A stretch of 64,000 nt of DNA from Hymenobacter lapidiphilus (GTDB taxonomy: Bacteria; Bacteroidota; Bacteroidia; Cytophagales; Hymenobacteraceae): NCBI RefSeq assembly GCF_003417065.2, contig NZ_QVLT01000014.1, positions 1 to 64,000 of the forward strand. The letters are read 5' to 3'. Below are positions 26,037 to 33,430 of this stretch, piece by piece; the stretch's first letter is position 1, and each line of letters opens with the position of its first letter. Made by a program: the position numbers and the translations under genes. The notes under the pieces are model-generated. The model had not been told where the DNA came from and ran no database searches. It saw only the letters and a list, made by a program, of their open reading frames with translations.

Positions 26037-26288
26037 ATGGCCACTCCCGAAGAATTTGAAGCCGCCGCCGCCCGCAGCAAAGAGCTGCCCGCCAAGCCCG
26101 ACAACACGACGCTGCTTAAGATGTATTCGCTCTATAAGCAGGGCAGCGAGGGCGACGTTTCGGGCGACCGGCCCGGCGGATTCGATTTTAAGGCCATTGC
26201 CAAATACGACGCCTGGGCCGGCCAGCGCGGCAAAACCCAGGACGATGCCCGCCAGGAGTACGTTGATTTCGTAAACTCTTTATTCTAA
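26037..26288 (+). CDS. Acyl-CoA-binding protein
   Basis: The 83-aa protein is a full ACBP domain: EEFEAAAARSKELPAKPDNT, LLKMYSLYKQGSEGDVSGDR, FDFKAIAKYDAWAGQRGKTQ and a closing YVDFVNSLF. The Tyr, Lys and Trp positions of the acyl-CoA pocket are present. It buffers long-chain acyl-CoA in the cytosol. ACBP is patchy in bacteria but regular in Bacteroidota. The promoter is probably in 25861-26036, but I could not pin an exact match. Confidence 0.94.
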   Translation: MATPEEFEAAAARSKELPAKPDNTTLLKMYSLYKQGSEGDVSGDRPGGFDFKAIAKYDAWAGQRGKTQDDARQEYVDFVNSLF

Positions 26289-26311
26289 GCCGTTAGCCCT
26301 GTTTCAGACAG

Positions 26312-26379
26312 ATGCTTCAGGCCCCAGGCAAAAGTGCGCTACACACGTAGCGGGCACTTTTGCCTGGGGCCTGAAGCAT
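26312..26379. terminator. Long perfect hairpin between convergent genes
   Basis: ATGCTTCAGGCCCCAGGCAA and its complement form a stem of about 30 pairs with a small loop near CACACG. It sits between the convergent acyl-CoA-binding and CDGSH genes. There is no T tract, so a bidirectional stop acting through the stem or a RNA-stability role is likely; it may also be a member of the palindromic elements. Confidence 0.6.
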
Positions 26380-26404
26380 TCGGGAGCTACTGGTTCAGGA
26401 GATG

Positions 26405-26689
26405 TTAGCCCAGCGGCTGGCCGCCGGCATCGGGGGCGGCAGGCGGCGGGGTAGGCTTGGCCGGGGCAGTGCCGGGGGCCGGCAGGTCGAAGGCCACGGC
26501 GTTGTGCTCGAAATGGTTCTTGTGCGAGCCGTCGCAGAACGGCTTGTTGGCCGAGAGGCCGCAGCGGCAGATGCTGATTCGCTCCCGGCCGGCGAGGCCA
26601 TAGGAGTTGCCCTGGGCATCTACGAGTTCGAAATCGGTTCCGTCTACGCGGAGTGAGCCATTGCTGAGGACGGTAAGTTTGGTGGCCAT
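26405..26689 (-). CDS. CDGSH iron-sulfur domain protein
   Basis: The 94-aa protein carries the 2Fe-2S binding motif CxCx8CDGSH: Cys41, Cys43, Cys52 and His56 (ICRCGLSANKPFCDGSH). The N-terminal part forms the beta-cap (LTVLSNGSLRVDGTDFELVD). The C-terminal 25 residues are Pro/Ala-rich and probably disordered. Such proteins are mitoNEET-like redox or cluster-handling proteins; the target is unknown. There is no signal peptide, so it is cytosolic. It is convergent with the acyl-CoA-binding protein gene. Confidence 0.92.
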   Translation of the reverse strand: MATKLTVLSNGSLRVDGTDFELVDAQGNSYGLAGRERISICRCGLSANKPFCDGSHKNHFEHNAVAFDLPAPGTAPAKPTPPPAAPDAGGQPLG

Positions 26690-26795
26690 GTTGGGTAAAT
26701 GAGTGAAAGTGTGAGTCGGTGAATGAGTTGGTAAACAAAGTAAGCAGAACTATACGGCTGGCGGCGTAACTCAACCATACGCCACCACTATTCCT

Positions 26796-27317
26796 CTAAG
26801 CCCTAAGCTCCTTCCGCATAACGTAGTCGTTCATCCAGTAGGGGCCGATGGCAATATCCTCTTCGTGGTGGCGCTGAAAACCCAGGTGCTCGTAGAAAGC
26901 CAGCGCGGGGTTGTGGCGGTTCACGTTCAGGTCGAGGGTATGGCCGCCGGCTGCGCATACGGCCGTTTCTACGGCCCCGATGAGCTGCTGGCCCAGGCCC
27001 TGGCCCTGGTGCGAAGGCAGCACGTAAATCTTCTGTAGTTTGAAAAGACCCGCCTCGGGCTGAGCCGAAAATGAAGCGTAGCCGCTGGCCTGCTCACCAT
27101 CGGTGTAAGCCAGCAGAAACTGATGGCCTTGTTCGCTTATTTGCCGTTGCAGCGAGGCTTCCGTGTAAATCACGCGGTACATGTACTCGATTTGTTCGCG
27201 CGAGATGATGAAGCGGTAGGTCGGCTCCCAGGTGGCTTCGGCCAGCGCCAGAATAGTCGGGATGTCGGCGGTGGTAGCAGGACGGATGCGGATGGAAGCG
27301 GCGGGAGAGGCTGGCAT
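26796..27317 (-). CDS. GNAT family N-acetyltransferase
   Basis: The 173-aa protein starts at 27317; the longer open frame upstream is not protein-like. It has the GNAT fold: IRIRPATTADIPTILALAE at the N-terminus, KLQKIYVLPSHQGQGLGQQL as the acetyl-CoA loop (QGQGLG), and LDLNVNRHNPALAFYEHLGF as the last core strand and helix. The substrate cannot be told; this class (YIT... RHHEEDIAIG ending) often acts on amines or peptides. It is divergent from the gene at 27472 with a 154-bp shared promoter region. Confidence 0.9.
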   Translation of the reverse strand: MPASPAASIRIRPATTADIPTILALAEATWEPTYRFIISREQIEYMYRVIYTEASLQRQISEQGHQFLLAYTDGEQASGYASFSAQPEAGLFKLQKIYVLPSHQGQGLGQQLIGAVETAVCAAGGHTLDLNVNRHNPALAFYEHLGFQRHHEEDIAIGPYWMNDYVMRKELRA

Positions 27318-27471
27318 AAGGGGCAAAAAACGGGATAATCCGGCGCAAAACCGAACCGTTTGGCAGCTTTCGACGGTTTTGGGCCGGAAATTGCCTCCTT
27401 CCTGGCCAGGCAGCCCCGCTGCCGTATACTGAGCCACTTCCGCTTCCGTTATCTGCTTCTTTCCTTCTGCC

Positions 27472-28137
27472 ATGCTGAAAAATACTGCTTCCGCTACCTT
27501 GCTATTCACCGCCAGCCTGCTACTGGCCGCCTCCCCGGCCGCCCAGGCCCAGTCAGGCACCTCAAAAACCACCCCCGCTCCCGCTCCGGCCGGTAGCCTC
27601 GAACGCACGCTCAGCGAGTTTGGCAGCTGGGTTGGCAAGCAGGTCGACCGGGCCGAAGAGGTTACCCGCCGGGAAATACCGAAGGTTACGGCCGAGTTTG
27701 ACCGCCGCAGTCGTCGGCTCGACCGGGCCGTCGACAGCCTCTCGGCCGAGGGCCAGCGCGAGTATGCCACCCAGAAGGTGCGCTACCAGCAGTGGGCCAC
27801 CCGCCAGGATAGCCTAGACGCCGCCAACCGCCAGCCCACTACGCCCGCCCAGGCCCAGGCCCGGCTGCTGAACGAAAACGTGAACATCAGCCGGGCCCGC
27901 GCCACCGAGTTGCCCAACCTCTATCAGCGGTTGGTTGAAACCATGCGAACCGAGAAAAAAGCCTGGTCGCAGGCTGATTGGACGACGGCCGACGATGTGC
28001 TCAGCCGTCTGAATGCCCGCTACGAGCAGGTGCGTACCCAGCTGCCGCTGGAAGAGCGCCTGCGCATTCGCACGTTACAGGGCGAGTTCCGGACGCTGGA
28101 AAAGGCCCGCGACGTAAAGGACTCGATGCGCGACTAA
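27472..28137 (+). CDS. Periplasmic coiled-coil protein of unknown function, 221 aa
   Basis: A signal peptide ends near SPAAQAQ (residue 27). The mature protein is almost wholly helical and charged, with Arg/Glu/Gln-rich heptads (VDRAEEVTRREIPKVTAEFD, RRSRRLDRAVDSLSAEGQRE, ADDVLSRLNARYEQVRTQL). It looks like a periplasmic stress or scaffolding protein. I do not recognise the family by name. It is transcribed alone, with the STAS-like gene convergent on it. Confidence 0.65.
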   Translation: MLKNTASATLLFTASLLLAASPAAQAQSGTSKTTPAPAPAGSLERTLSEFGSWVGKQVDRAEEVTRREIPKVTAEFDRRSRRLDRAVDSLSAEGQREYATQKVRYQQWATRQDSLDAANRQPTTPAQAQARLLNENVNISRARATELPNLYQRLVETMRTEKKAWSQADWTTADDVLSRLNARYEQVRTQLPLEERLRIRTLQGEFRTLEKARDVKDSMRD

Positions 28138-28202
28138 CAACCGCATAGCGCGGCTCGCCTCCGCCCGGGGCGGGTCTGCATCCTGCAAAACGCCTCAGGT
28201 GG

Positions 28203-28649
28203 CTATACGATGTCGATTTTTGGCGCGGCGGCGGCCTGCTCCAGCCATTGCAGGGCAGTGGGGGCATCGTGGAAAGCCTCGATGCGCAGGTAAGGCTTCA
28301 GCCGCTCTATAAACCGGTAGCTGGCCAGCTGGTTGTGCATGTCGGGCGTAAAAATGTAGGCAATGGCATGCAGGCCCCCTTTTAATACCTGCGGCAGCCA
28401 TTCGTACTCCAGCCATTCGAGCGCCTCGCTCCAGTCGCCGGTAGCCTGGCTTTTGTCGTTGAGCAGCAGGATATAGGGAGTAGCAGCCGTGAGCTGCAAG
28501 GTGCAGCGCGCCACGTAGATTACCTGCCCACCCGTGAGGTTCCCAAACCAGCGTATCGCCAGCAGCTGCCGGGCCGGGTCGTGCTCGATACTGGCCAGCC
28601 GTTTTCCGCTGTCGTCGGTGAGAATGCTCAGGGGCTGAAGCTTGAACAA
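28203..28649 (-). CDS. STAS/SpoIIAA-like protein, 148 aa
   Basis: A soluble single-domain protein resembling the one at 4197-4619 in length and layout: LLAIRWFGNLTGGQVIYVAR, PYILLLNDKSQATGDWSEAL, then WLPQVLKGGLHAIAYIFTP and a C-terminal FHDAPTALQWLEQ. The final DAPTALQWL helix is usual in such proteins. The function is unknown; ligand or partner binding is a guess from the fold. Paralogy with 4197-4619 is inferred from layout. Confidence 0.6.
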   Translation of the reverse strand: MFKLQPLSILTDDSGKRLASIEHDPARQLLAIRWFGNLTGGQVIYVARCTLQLTAATPYILLLNDKSQATGDWSEALEWLEYEWLPQVLKGGLHAIAYIFTPDMHNQLASYRFIERLKPYLRIEAFHDAPTALQWLEQAAAAPKIDIV

Positions 28650-28756
28650 GGTGATGGCGTGAGAGGACGGAAACGTAATCTATAAGATTATTATACGTAA
28701 ATGTAGCATTATTGGCGATGCATGCGACGGGGTGTCGGTCGTGAAGGGGGAACTGC

Positions 28757-28764
28757 TATTTTTG
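28757..28764 (+). promoter_or_regulatory. Likely -7 promoter element for the deoxynucleoside kinase gene
   Basis: TATTTTTG matches the Bacteroidota -7 consensus TAnnTTTG, 26 bases before the ATG at 28791. No good TTG is seen at the -33 position, so the match is partial. Confidence 0.45.
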
Positions 28765-28790
28765 CGACTCTGCTTTTTCGCACTTCGCTC

Positions 28791-29414
28791 ATGCACATTG
28801 CAATAGTTGGTAACATCGGGGCCGGCAAAACCACCCTGTCAAACAAGTTAGCACACCACTTCAACTGGGAGGTATTTCTGGAAGACGTGGATGATAACCC
28901 ATATCTAAAGGACTTTTACGACGATATGCCCCGGTGGGCTTTCCACCTGCAGGTGTATTTTCTGAACAGCCGCTTCCGCCAGACCCAGCAGATTAAGCAC
29001 CTGCAGCAAACCAACAAAGGCATCATCCAGGACCGTACGATTTACGAGGATGCCCACATTTTCGCGGCCAATCTCAGCCAATCGGGCCTGATGAGTGAGC
29101 GTGATTACCAGAACTATCTGGGCCTGTTCAATTCCATGATCAGTATGGTCGACCCACCCGACCTGCTACTTTACCTGCGCGCCGACCTGCCTAAGCTGGT
29201 GCAGCAGATTGAGCGCCGGGGCCGTGGGTACGAAAACAACATCAAGATCGACTACCTCAAGCACCTGAATGAGCACTACGAGGAGTGGATTCGCGACTAC
29301 GATCTGGGCAAGCTGCTCATCGTCGATGTCAATAACCTCGATTACGTTAATAACCCCGAAGATCTGAGCGTGGTCATCGACAAAATCAACAGCACCTTAT
29401 TCGGTTTTTTCTAG
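28791..29414 (+). CDS. Deoxynucleoside kinase (deoxyadenosine/deoxyguanosine kinase-like)
   Basis: The 207-aa enzyme opens MHIAIVGNIGAGKTTLSNKL, with the P-loop at residues 7-15. The family motifs follow: EVFLEDVDDNPYLKDFYDD (substrate side), QDRTIYEDAHIFA (the DRS/DRT motif) and a LID-like IERRGRGYE. It phosphorylates deoxynucleosides with ATP in salvage. The length is typical of bacterial dNK. It converges on the DUF2461 gene and its stop codon lies inside a palindrome. Confidence 0.93.
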   Translation: MHIAIVGNIGAGKTTLSNKLAHHFNWEVFLEDVDDNPYLKDFYDDMPRWAFHLQVYFLNSRFRQTQQIKHLQQTNKGIIQDRTIYEDAHIFAANLSQSGLMSERDYQNYLGLFNSMISMVDPPDLLLYLRADLPKLVQQIERRGRGYENNIKIDYLKHLNEHYEEWIRDYDLGKLLIVDVNNLDYVNNPEDLSVVIDKINSTLFGFF

Positions 29415-29490
29415 GCAGCATCTCAACGCAGAAACCTGTCTGTTATTCTGCGCAGGATAACAGACAGGTTTCTGCGTTGAGATGCCTTAG
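29411..29490. repeat. Long hairpin carrying both convergent stop codons
   Basis: CTAGGCAGCATCTCAACGCA pairs with the complementary CTGCGTTGAGATGCCTTAG over about 33 bases on each side of a TCTGCGCAGG loop. The TAG of the kinase gene is at its left end and the TAA of the DUF2461 gene at its right end. It may end transcription from both sides. Confidence 0.75.
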
Positions 29491-30161
29491 CTTTCTTCAA
29501 GGGCCTCGTTCAGGAAACTCACCAGCGGACGGGCGGCCTGCCAGGCCTCAAGCACGCGGGCCGGAAAATCGGGGCGCAGCACTTCCGAGTCAGGGAAGTG
29601 CCGCCACACAAAGTAGCTCTTGAGCCGCAGCCACGCAACATCGGGGTCGGTGCGGTTGTAGCCTTTGGGGGCGGTTTTTAGCGTTTGCGAAGTATCGAGG
29701 CCCTCCGGGAAGTGGCGCAGCAGGTCGGGGTGCTGGCGCATGCTGTGAAATGCGGGGGCGTTATAGTGGATTTCCTGACGGATGCGGGCCAGCTCGGCGG
29801 CGTCGGGCAGGCGGCGCCCGGCCCCCACGTAGGTGCCGCCGCCGGGCTGCACGGCCACGAAGTAGCCTGCCCGGGGGGCGTGCCGGCCCCCGGGCTTGAA
29901 GCCCGCGCCCATATGGCGCTTGTAAGGCTCGGGGTCGAGTTGCGAACGGTCGTTTTTATTGATGCGGAACATCAGGTCGGTAGCGCGCAGGCCGTGCAGG
30001 CCGGGTTCCAGCTCGGCCGAGGCCAGCCGCAGCAGCTCATCTACGAAAGCGGCGTATTCGGCACGAGCGGCGTGGTAGCGGGCCCGGTTTTCGTCCATCC
30101 AGCCCTTGTGGTTGTGGGCCGCCAGATCGTGCAGAAAATCGAGAGTCAGTGCTAAGCTCAT
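29487..30161 (-). CDS. DUF2461 domain protein
   Basis: The 224-aa cytosolic protein fits the DUF2461 family: LDFLHDLAAHNHKGWMDENR near the start, then LMFRINKNDRSQLDPEPYKR, HAPRAGYFVAVQPGGGTYVG and LKTAPKGYNRTDPDVAWLRLK. The start at 30161 gives the usual N-terminus. The function is unknown. It is co-directional with the DUF547 gene, separated from it by that gene's terminator. Confidence 0.9.
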   Translation of the reverse strand: MSLALTLDFLHDLAAHNHKGWMDENRARYHAARAEYAAFVDELLRLASAELEPGLHGLRATDLMFRINKNDRSQLDPEPYKRHMGAGFKPGGRHAPRAGYFVAVQPGGGTYVGAGRRLPDAAELARIRQEIHYNAPAFHSMRQHPDLLRHFPEGLDTSQTLKTAPKGYNRTDPDVAWLRLKSYFVWRHFPDSEVLRPDFPARVLEAWQAARPLVSFLNEALEES

Positions 30162-30190
30162 AGGTGAAAAAGCAAAATGCATGAGGCGTA

Positions 30191-30221
30191 AAAAAGCCCC
30201 GCACCGCTAGGCGGTACGGGG
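30191..30221 (-). terminator. Intrinsic terminator after the DUF547 gene
   Basis: On the minus strand CCCCGTACCGC pairs with GCGGTGCGGGG around a three-base loop, followed by a C and six T. It is 41 bp after the DUF547 stop codon. Confidence 0.88.
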
Positions 30222-30261
30222 TAGCGCGGGCCCAAGTTGGCCGCCGCCGCAGCCGGAGAGG

Positions 30262-31080
30262 CTATTTGCGGCCTAAAACCGGCCCGTTGCTGAGGGCGCT
30301 GGGGCTGTTGAGGGCCCAGCTGAACGAGAGGTACTCGATGCTGGCCGTGGCCGCCACTGGTGCGTGCGCGTAGCGGTTGATGAAGGCGAGCAGCTGCGGC
30401 TCGGCCCCGAACTCGGTGGCGTAGGAGCGAAACAGCGCCGACAGCTGCACCTGCTGGGCGCTAAGCTGGTTGAAGGCCGGGTCGTTGATGAATCGGCGGG
30501 CCTGCTGGTCGAGCTGTTGGTTAAGCTGAGCGCCAGTGTAGGCCTCGGCCAGCAGCGGTGCCGACGAGGCCGCGCCGTAGTTGAGGGCGAAGTGAATACG
30601 CGGGTCGCGGAACTGCTGGCGCAGCTGCTGTTCAATCTGGTTGAGCGAGTAGTTCTGTCCGCCCACGTTCACGACCACCGTTTCCCAGGGTGACTCGTAG
30701 CTGCCCATGGTTTTGATGCGGATATCGTTGATGCTGGCTACGGGGTAGTTTTCGAGTATCAGGTTGGTGGCCGCGGCGTTGTAGGTGTTCAGCCAGAAGG
30801 CCTTTAGCTGGTCGGGAGTCCAGGTTTCGGCCTGCGGACGCACCTTGCGCAGGCTCTGCAAATAGCCCAGCAACTGGTCCTCTTCAGCCAGTAGGCCCTC
30901 GTAGTTCAACCGCCCTTCGGGCGTGACGTGCAGGCGGAGCAGGGCGCTCCAGGGCTGCTGCAGTTGCTCCGGGCTCGAGCCGTCGGCCGGGGCAGCCGTG
31001 CCGGTAAGGCTTAACGTTATTACCAACAACGAACTCAGCAGCAGACGGAACAGACCTAAGGGCAGGATGTAAGGGCGCAT
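30262..31080 (-). CDS. DUF547 domain protein, exported
   Basis: The 272-aa protein has an N-terminal signal or anchor (LFRLLLSSLLVITLSLTGTA). The DUF547 signature is present: LKAFWLNTYNAAATNLILEN and PWETVVVNVGGQNYSLNQIE. The later HFALNCxSxSCP element reads HFALNYGAASSAPLL here, so the usual Cys residues are lost, which may affect a catalytic or structural role. The function of the family is unknown. It stands alone and ends at a strong terminator; the AT-rich 259-bp gap upstream (31081-31339) shows no gene. Confidence 0.88.
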   Translation of the reverse strand: MRPYILPLGLFRLLLSSLLVITLSLTGTAAPADGSSPEQLQQPWSALLRLHVTPEGRLNYEGLLAEEDQLLGYLQSLRKVRPQAETWTPDQLKAFWLNTYNAAATNLILENYPVASINDIRIKTMGSYESPWETVVVNVGGQNYSLNQIEQQLRQQFRDPRIHFALNYGAASSAPLLAEAYTGAQLNQQLDQQARRFINDPAFNQLSAQQVQLSALFRSYATEFGAEPQLLAFINRYAHAPVAATASIEYLSFSWALNSPSALSNGPVLGRK

Positions 31081-31339
31081 ACGTCGGGTAGGGAACTACC
31101 GGGAATAGTTTTTATCCGGGATGGTATTGATTTATCAAAAGTATATGTTTTATACGGCTTAGCAAAATACAATCCAATCAAGGCGCCGGATTATTCGACT
31201 AAGTATTGGTAAGCGGCGGCTAGTATTACTATCTACTGGTCGAAACGCCCTTTAGTAAGCTCCTGCGGGTTAGGGGCCTGTATAAAGCCTGGGTGGAGGG
31301 GTAGCTCGTGGGGGAAAGGGGCGTTCGGCTAGGGAGCGG

Positions 31340-32167
31340 TTAGGACTTGTAGCTATGCACGGCAATGGGCTGGCCTACTGCAATCCAGCCCCGGCCAGCG
31401 CCGGTTACGTTCTGGCCGAACATGGCGCTGCCATCCTCAGTGCGGTAAGAGGCCAGGGTACGCAGGGGCTCGCCAAGCGCGTTTTTTCGGGCTGTAGCCG
31501 GGTCGATGGTGGTGAGCACACACCGCCCGCAGGCCCGCACCGCCCGGAAATCAAGCTCCCCGATGCGGAACTGGCTCCAGCTGTCTTCGGCGAAAGCCGC
31601 GCCACCACTGAACACGAAGTTGGGCCGGAACCGCTCCATGCCTACCGGCTCGGCCAGGCGACTGTTCAGGTCGAGCAGTGAAGCCTGCCCGATGAGCAGA
31701 AACGGATAGGCGTCGGCGAAGCTCACCAGCTGGCCCTCGGGGTTGAGGGCGGGCTCGGTGTCACGGCGCACCATATCCGACATGTACACCAGCTTGCAGG
31801 GCTGGCCCAGCGCCTCGCTGAGCCACTCGTCGCACTCAGGCCGGGCGCGCCAGGCAAACACCATGTCATCCCAAACCGTGACGAACAGCGTTTTTTCGGG
31901 CGTGGCCTCGAAGGGTACGTAGAGCGGCAATAGCTCGGGGCGCTGCTGGTGGCTGAGCAGGAAGCCATTGTAGGCCGGAGCCACCTTCAGGTGGGCCATG
32001 GCCGTGGTCTGCCGCTGGGTCATGAACTGGTTGCGCTCATTCACTATCAGCCAGCGGCGGTCGTGGCGCAGGCCGCGGGGCTCCACAACGGCCTCGGTAA
32101 GCCGAATACCCCCCAACGACTTTACCGGGTAGATGTAGAGGTCGGAGAGCAGGAGAGAATCAGGCAT
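31340..32167 (-). CDS. MOSC domain protein (molybdenum cofactor-binding type)
   Basis: The 275-aa protein joins an N-terminal MOSC beta-barrel (LYIYPVKSLGGIRLTEAVVE, RGLRHDRRWLIV) to a C-terminal MOSC domain. The sequence RFRPNFVFSGG and RACGRCVLTTIDPATA holds the conserved Cys expected to bind a molybdopterin or sulfur. It resembles the mARC / YcbX enzymes that reduce N-hydroxylated compounds. There is no signal peptide. The -7 element TATCTTTG (32172-32179) lies only four bases before the ATG. Confidence 0.92.
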   Translation of the reverse strand: MPDSLLLSDLYIYPVKSLGGIRLTEAVVEPRGLRHDRRWLIVNERNQFMTQRQTTAMAHLKVAPAYNGFLLSHQQRPELLPLYVPFEATPEKTLFVTVWDDMVFAWRARPECDEWLSEALGQPCKLVYMSDMVRRDTEPALNPEGQLVSFADAYPFLLIGQASLLDLNSRLAEPVGMERFRPNFVFSGGAAFAEDSWSQFRIGELDFRAVRACGRCVLTTIDPATARKNALGEPLRTLASYRTEDGSAMFGQNVTGAGRGWIAVGQPIAVHSYKS

Positions 32168-32171
32168 ACGG

Positions 32172-32179
32172 CAAAGATA
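32172..32179 (-). promoter_or_regulatory. TATCTTTG element just before the MOSC start codon
   Basis: An exact TAnnTTTG match lies 4 bases upstream of the ATG at 32167. If it is a true -7 box, the transcript would start at or in the start codon (leaderless). There is no TTG at the right distance. Confidence 0.4.
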
Positions 32180-32212
32180 TCAGTTGGCGGTTGATGAGTT
32201 GATAGTGAGACC

Positions 32213-32356
32213 GTCATTCAGAACGCAGCATGCCCGGAATCAATCAGAACGTCATGCTGAGCTTGTAGAAGCATCTCTACCGCTTCGTATGAGCCGCAAC
32301 GAAGCGGTAGAGATGCTTCGACAAGCTCAGCATGACGTTCTAATTGATTCCGGGCA
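32213..32356. repeat. Composite palindromic element (GTCATGCTGAGC core with a half GTCATTCAGA arm)
   Basis: A long palindrome (32231-32356) runs from TGCCCGGAATCAATCAGAAC through GTCATGCTGAGCTTGTAGAA to its complement. Just left of it, 32213-32229 matches the first arm of the GTCATTCAGAGCG family with no partner. This looks like one element inserted into another. It fills the space between the MOSC and YitT genes. Confidence 0.82.
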
Positions 32357-32383
32357 CTTTGTAAACAGCTTCATTAACTGAAC

Positions 32384-33349
32384 TCAATGCAACGGACGCT
32401 TCTTGACCATACCGCCCTTGGTGTCCTTCACGCTGTGCATTACCATGAAGGCCTGGCGGTCAATCTGTTGTACTTCAGACTTGAGCTGCGAGAGTTCGAG
32501 GCGGGTAACGACGGTAAAAACGATGTCGATGGGGCTGGGCTGGGTTCCGTGCGAACCGTAGCCGCGCTTGCCGCTGTAAACGGTGGCGCCGCGGCCCAGC
32601 TTCTCGGTAATCATGCGCCGGATGGCGTCGGAGCGGCCCGAAACGATGGTGACGCCGGTATATTCCTCCACGCCGTCAATCACGAAATCGACGGTTTTGG
32701 CGGCCGACAGATAGGCCAGAATCGAGTATAGCGCCGTTTCGACCGACAGCACGTAGGCCGCCACGGCGAAGATGACGATGTTGAACGAAAGGATAATGTC
32801 TCCTACCGTCAGGCTGCTGGTTTTGCTCAGGTAGATGGCCATAATTTCGGTGCCGTCGAGTACGCCGCCGCCACGCATGGCCAGTCCGATGCCGGCGCCC
32901 AGAAAAAAGCCCCCGAACACCGAAATCAGTAGCTTGTCTTCGGTAACGATAGGGAACGGCACCACGGCCAGCACCACGGCCAGGCCTAGTACACTCAGTA
33001 GCGTGCGAACGGCCACGCCCCGGCCCAGCTGCCGGCCGGCCATAATCATGAAGGGCACGTTGAGCACGATAATCAGCACCGGCAGCGGCAGCCCAAATAT
33101 CTGCCGCAGCAGCAGCGACACGCCCGTTACACCGCCATCCAGGAAGCCGCCGGGCAGCAGGAAGCTTTCGAGCCCGAAACCGGCGCAGAACACGCCCATC
33201 GTCAGAAAAAGGGCATTCGTAATCTGCCGCCTCCACCACCGCCGCCCCCGCCGAACCGAGCGTGGGCTCCGCTGCGGCGCCGGCTCAGGCAGCGAGTCGG
33301 TTTCGGCCCGTTGGCGTTTGCGTAGCAGCATCAGTTGCGGAATGAGCAT
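32384..33349 (-). CDS. YitT family membrane protein
   Basis: The 321-aa protein has a basic N-terminal segment, then five or six membrane helices: NALFLTMGVFCAGFGLESFL with LLPGGFLDGGVTGVSLLLRQ (the YitT_membrane signature), and GGFFLGAGIGLAMRGGGVLDG. The C-terminal soluble DUF2179 domain carries VTIVSGRSDAIRRMITEKLG and FTVVTRLELSQLKSEVQQID. The start at 33349 is chosen over the longer frame. A TATCTTTA element 47 bases upstream may be its promoter. The function (possible small-molecule transport) is not settled. Confidence 0.9.
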   Translation of the reverse strand: MLIPQLMLLRKRQRAETDSLPEPAPQRSPRSVRRGRRWWRRQITNALFLTMGVFCAGFGLESFLLPGGFLDGGVTGVSLLLRQIFGLPLPVLIIVLNVPFMIMAGRQLGRGVAVRTLLSVLGLAVVLAVVPFPIVTEDKLLISVFGGFFLGAGIGLAMRGGGVLDGTEIMAIYLSKTSSLTVGDIILSFNIVIFAVAAYVLSVETALYSILAYLSAAKTVDFVIDGVEEYTGVTIVSGRSDAIRRMITEKLGRGATVYSGKRGYGSHGTQPSPIDIVFTVVTRLELSQLKSEVQQIDRQAFMVMHSVKDTKGGMVKKRPLH

Positions 33350-33430
33350 AAGGGCAGGATAAGCAAGTGATGAACGATGCGAATCGGGGCGGGAACTAAA
33401 GATACGCGCCGGCCCGGCCGCCGCCACGCG

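Noticed and set aside
26312..26379. Perfect hairpin as an IS inverted repeat pair
   Set aside because: The arms are almost adjacent with only a few loop bases, so there is no room for an element body.
31081..31339. AT-rich gap as a possible small gene
   Set aside because: All frames are broken by stops and none shows a signal peptide or helix pattern.
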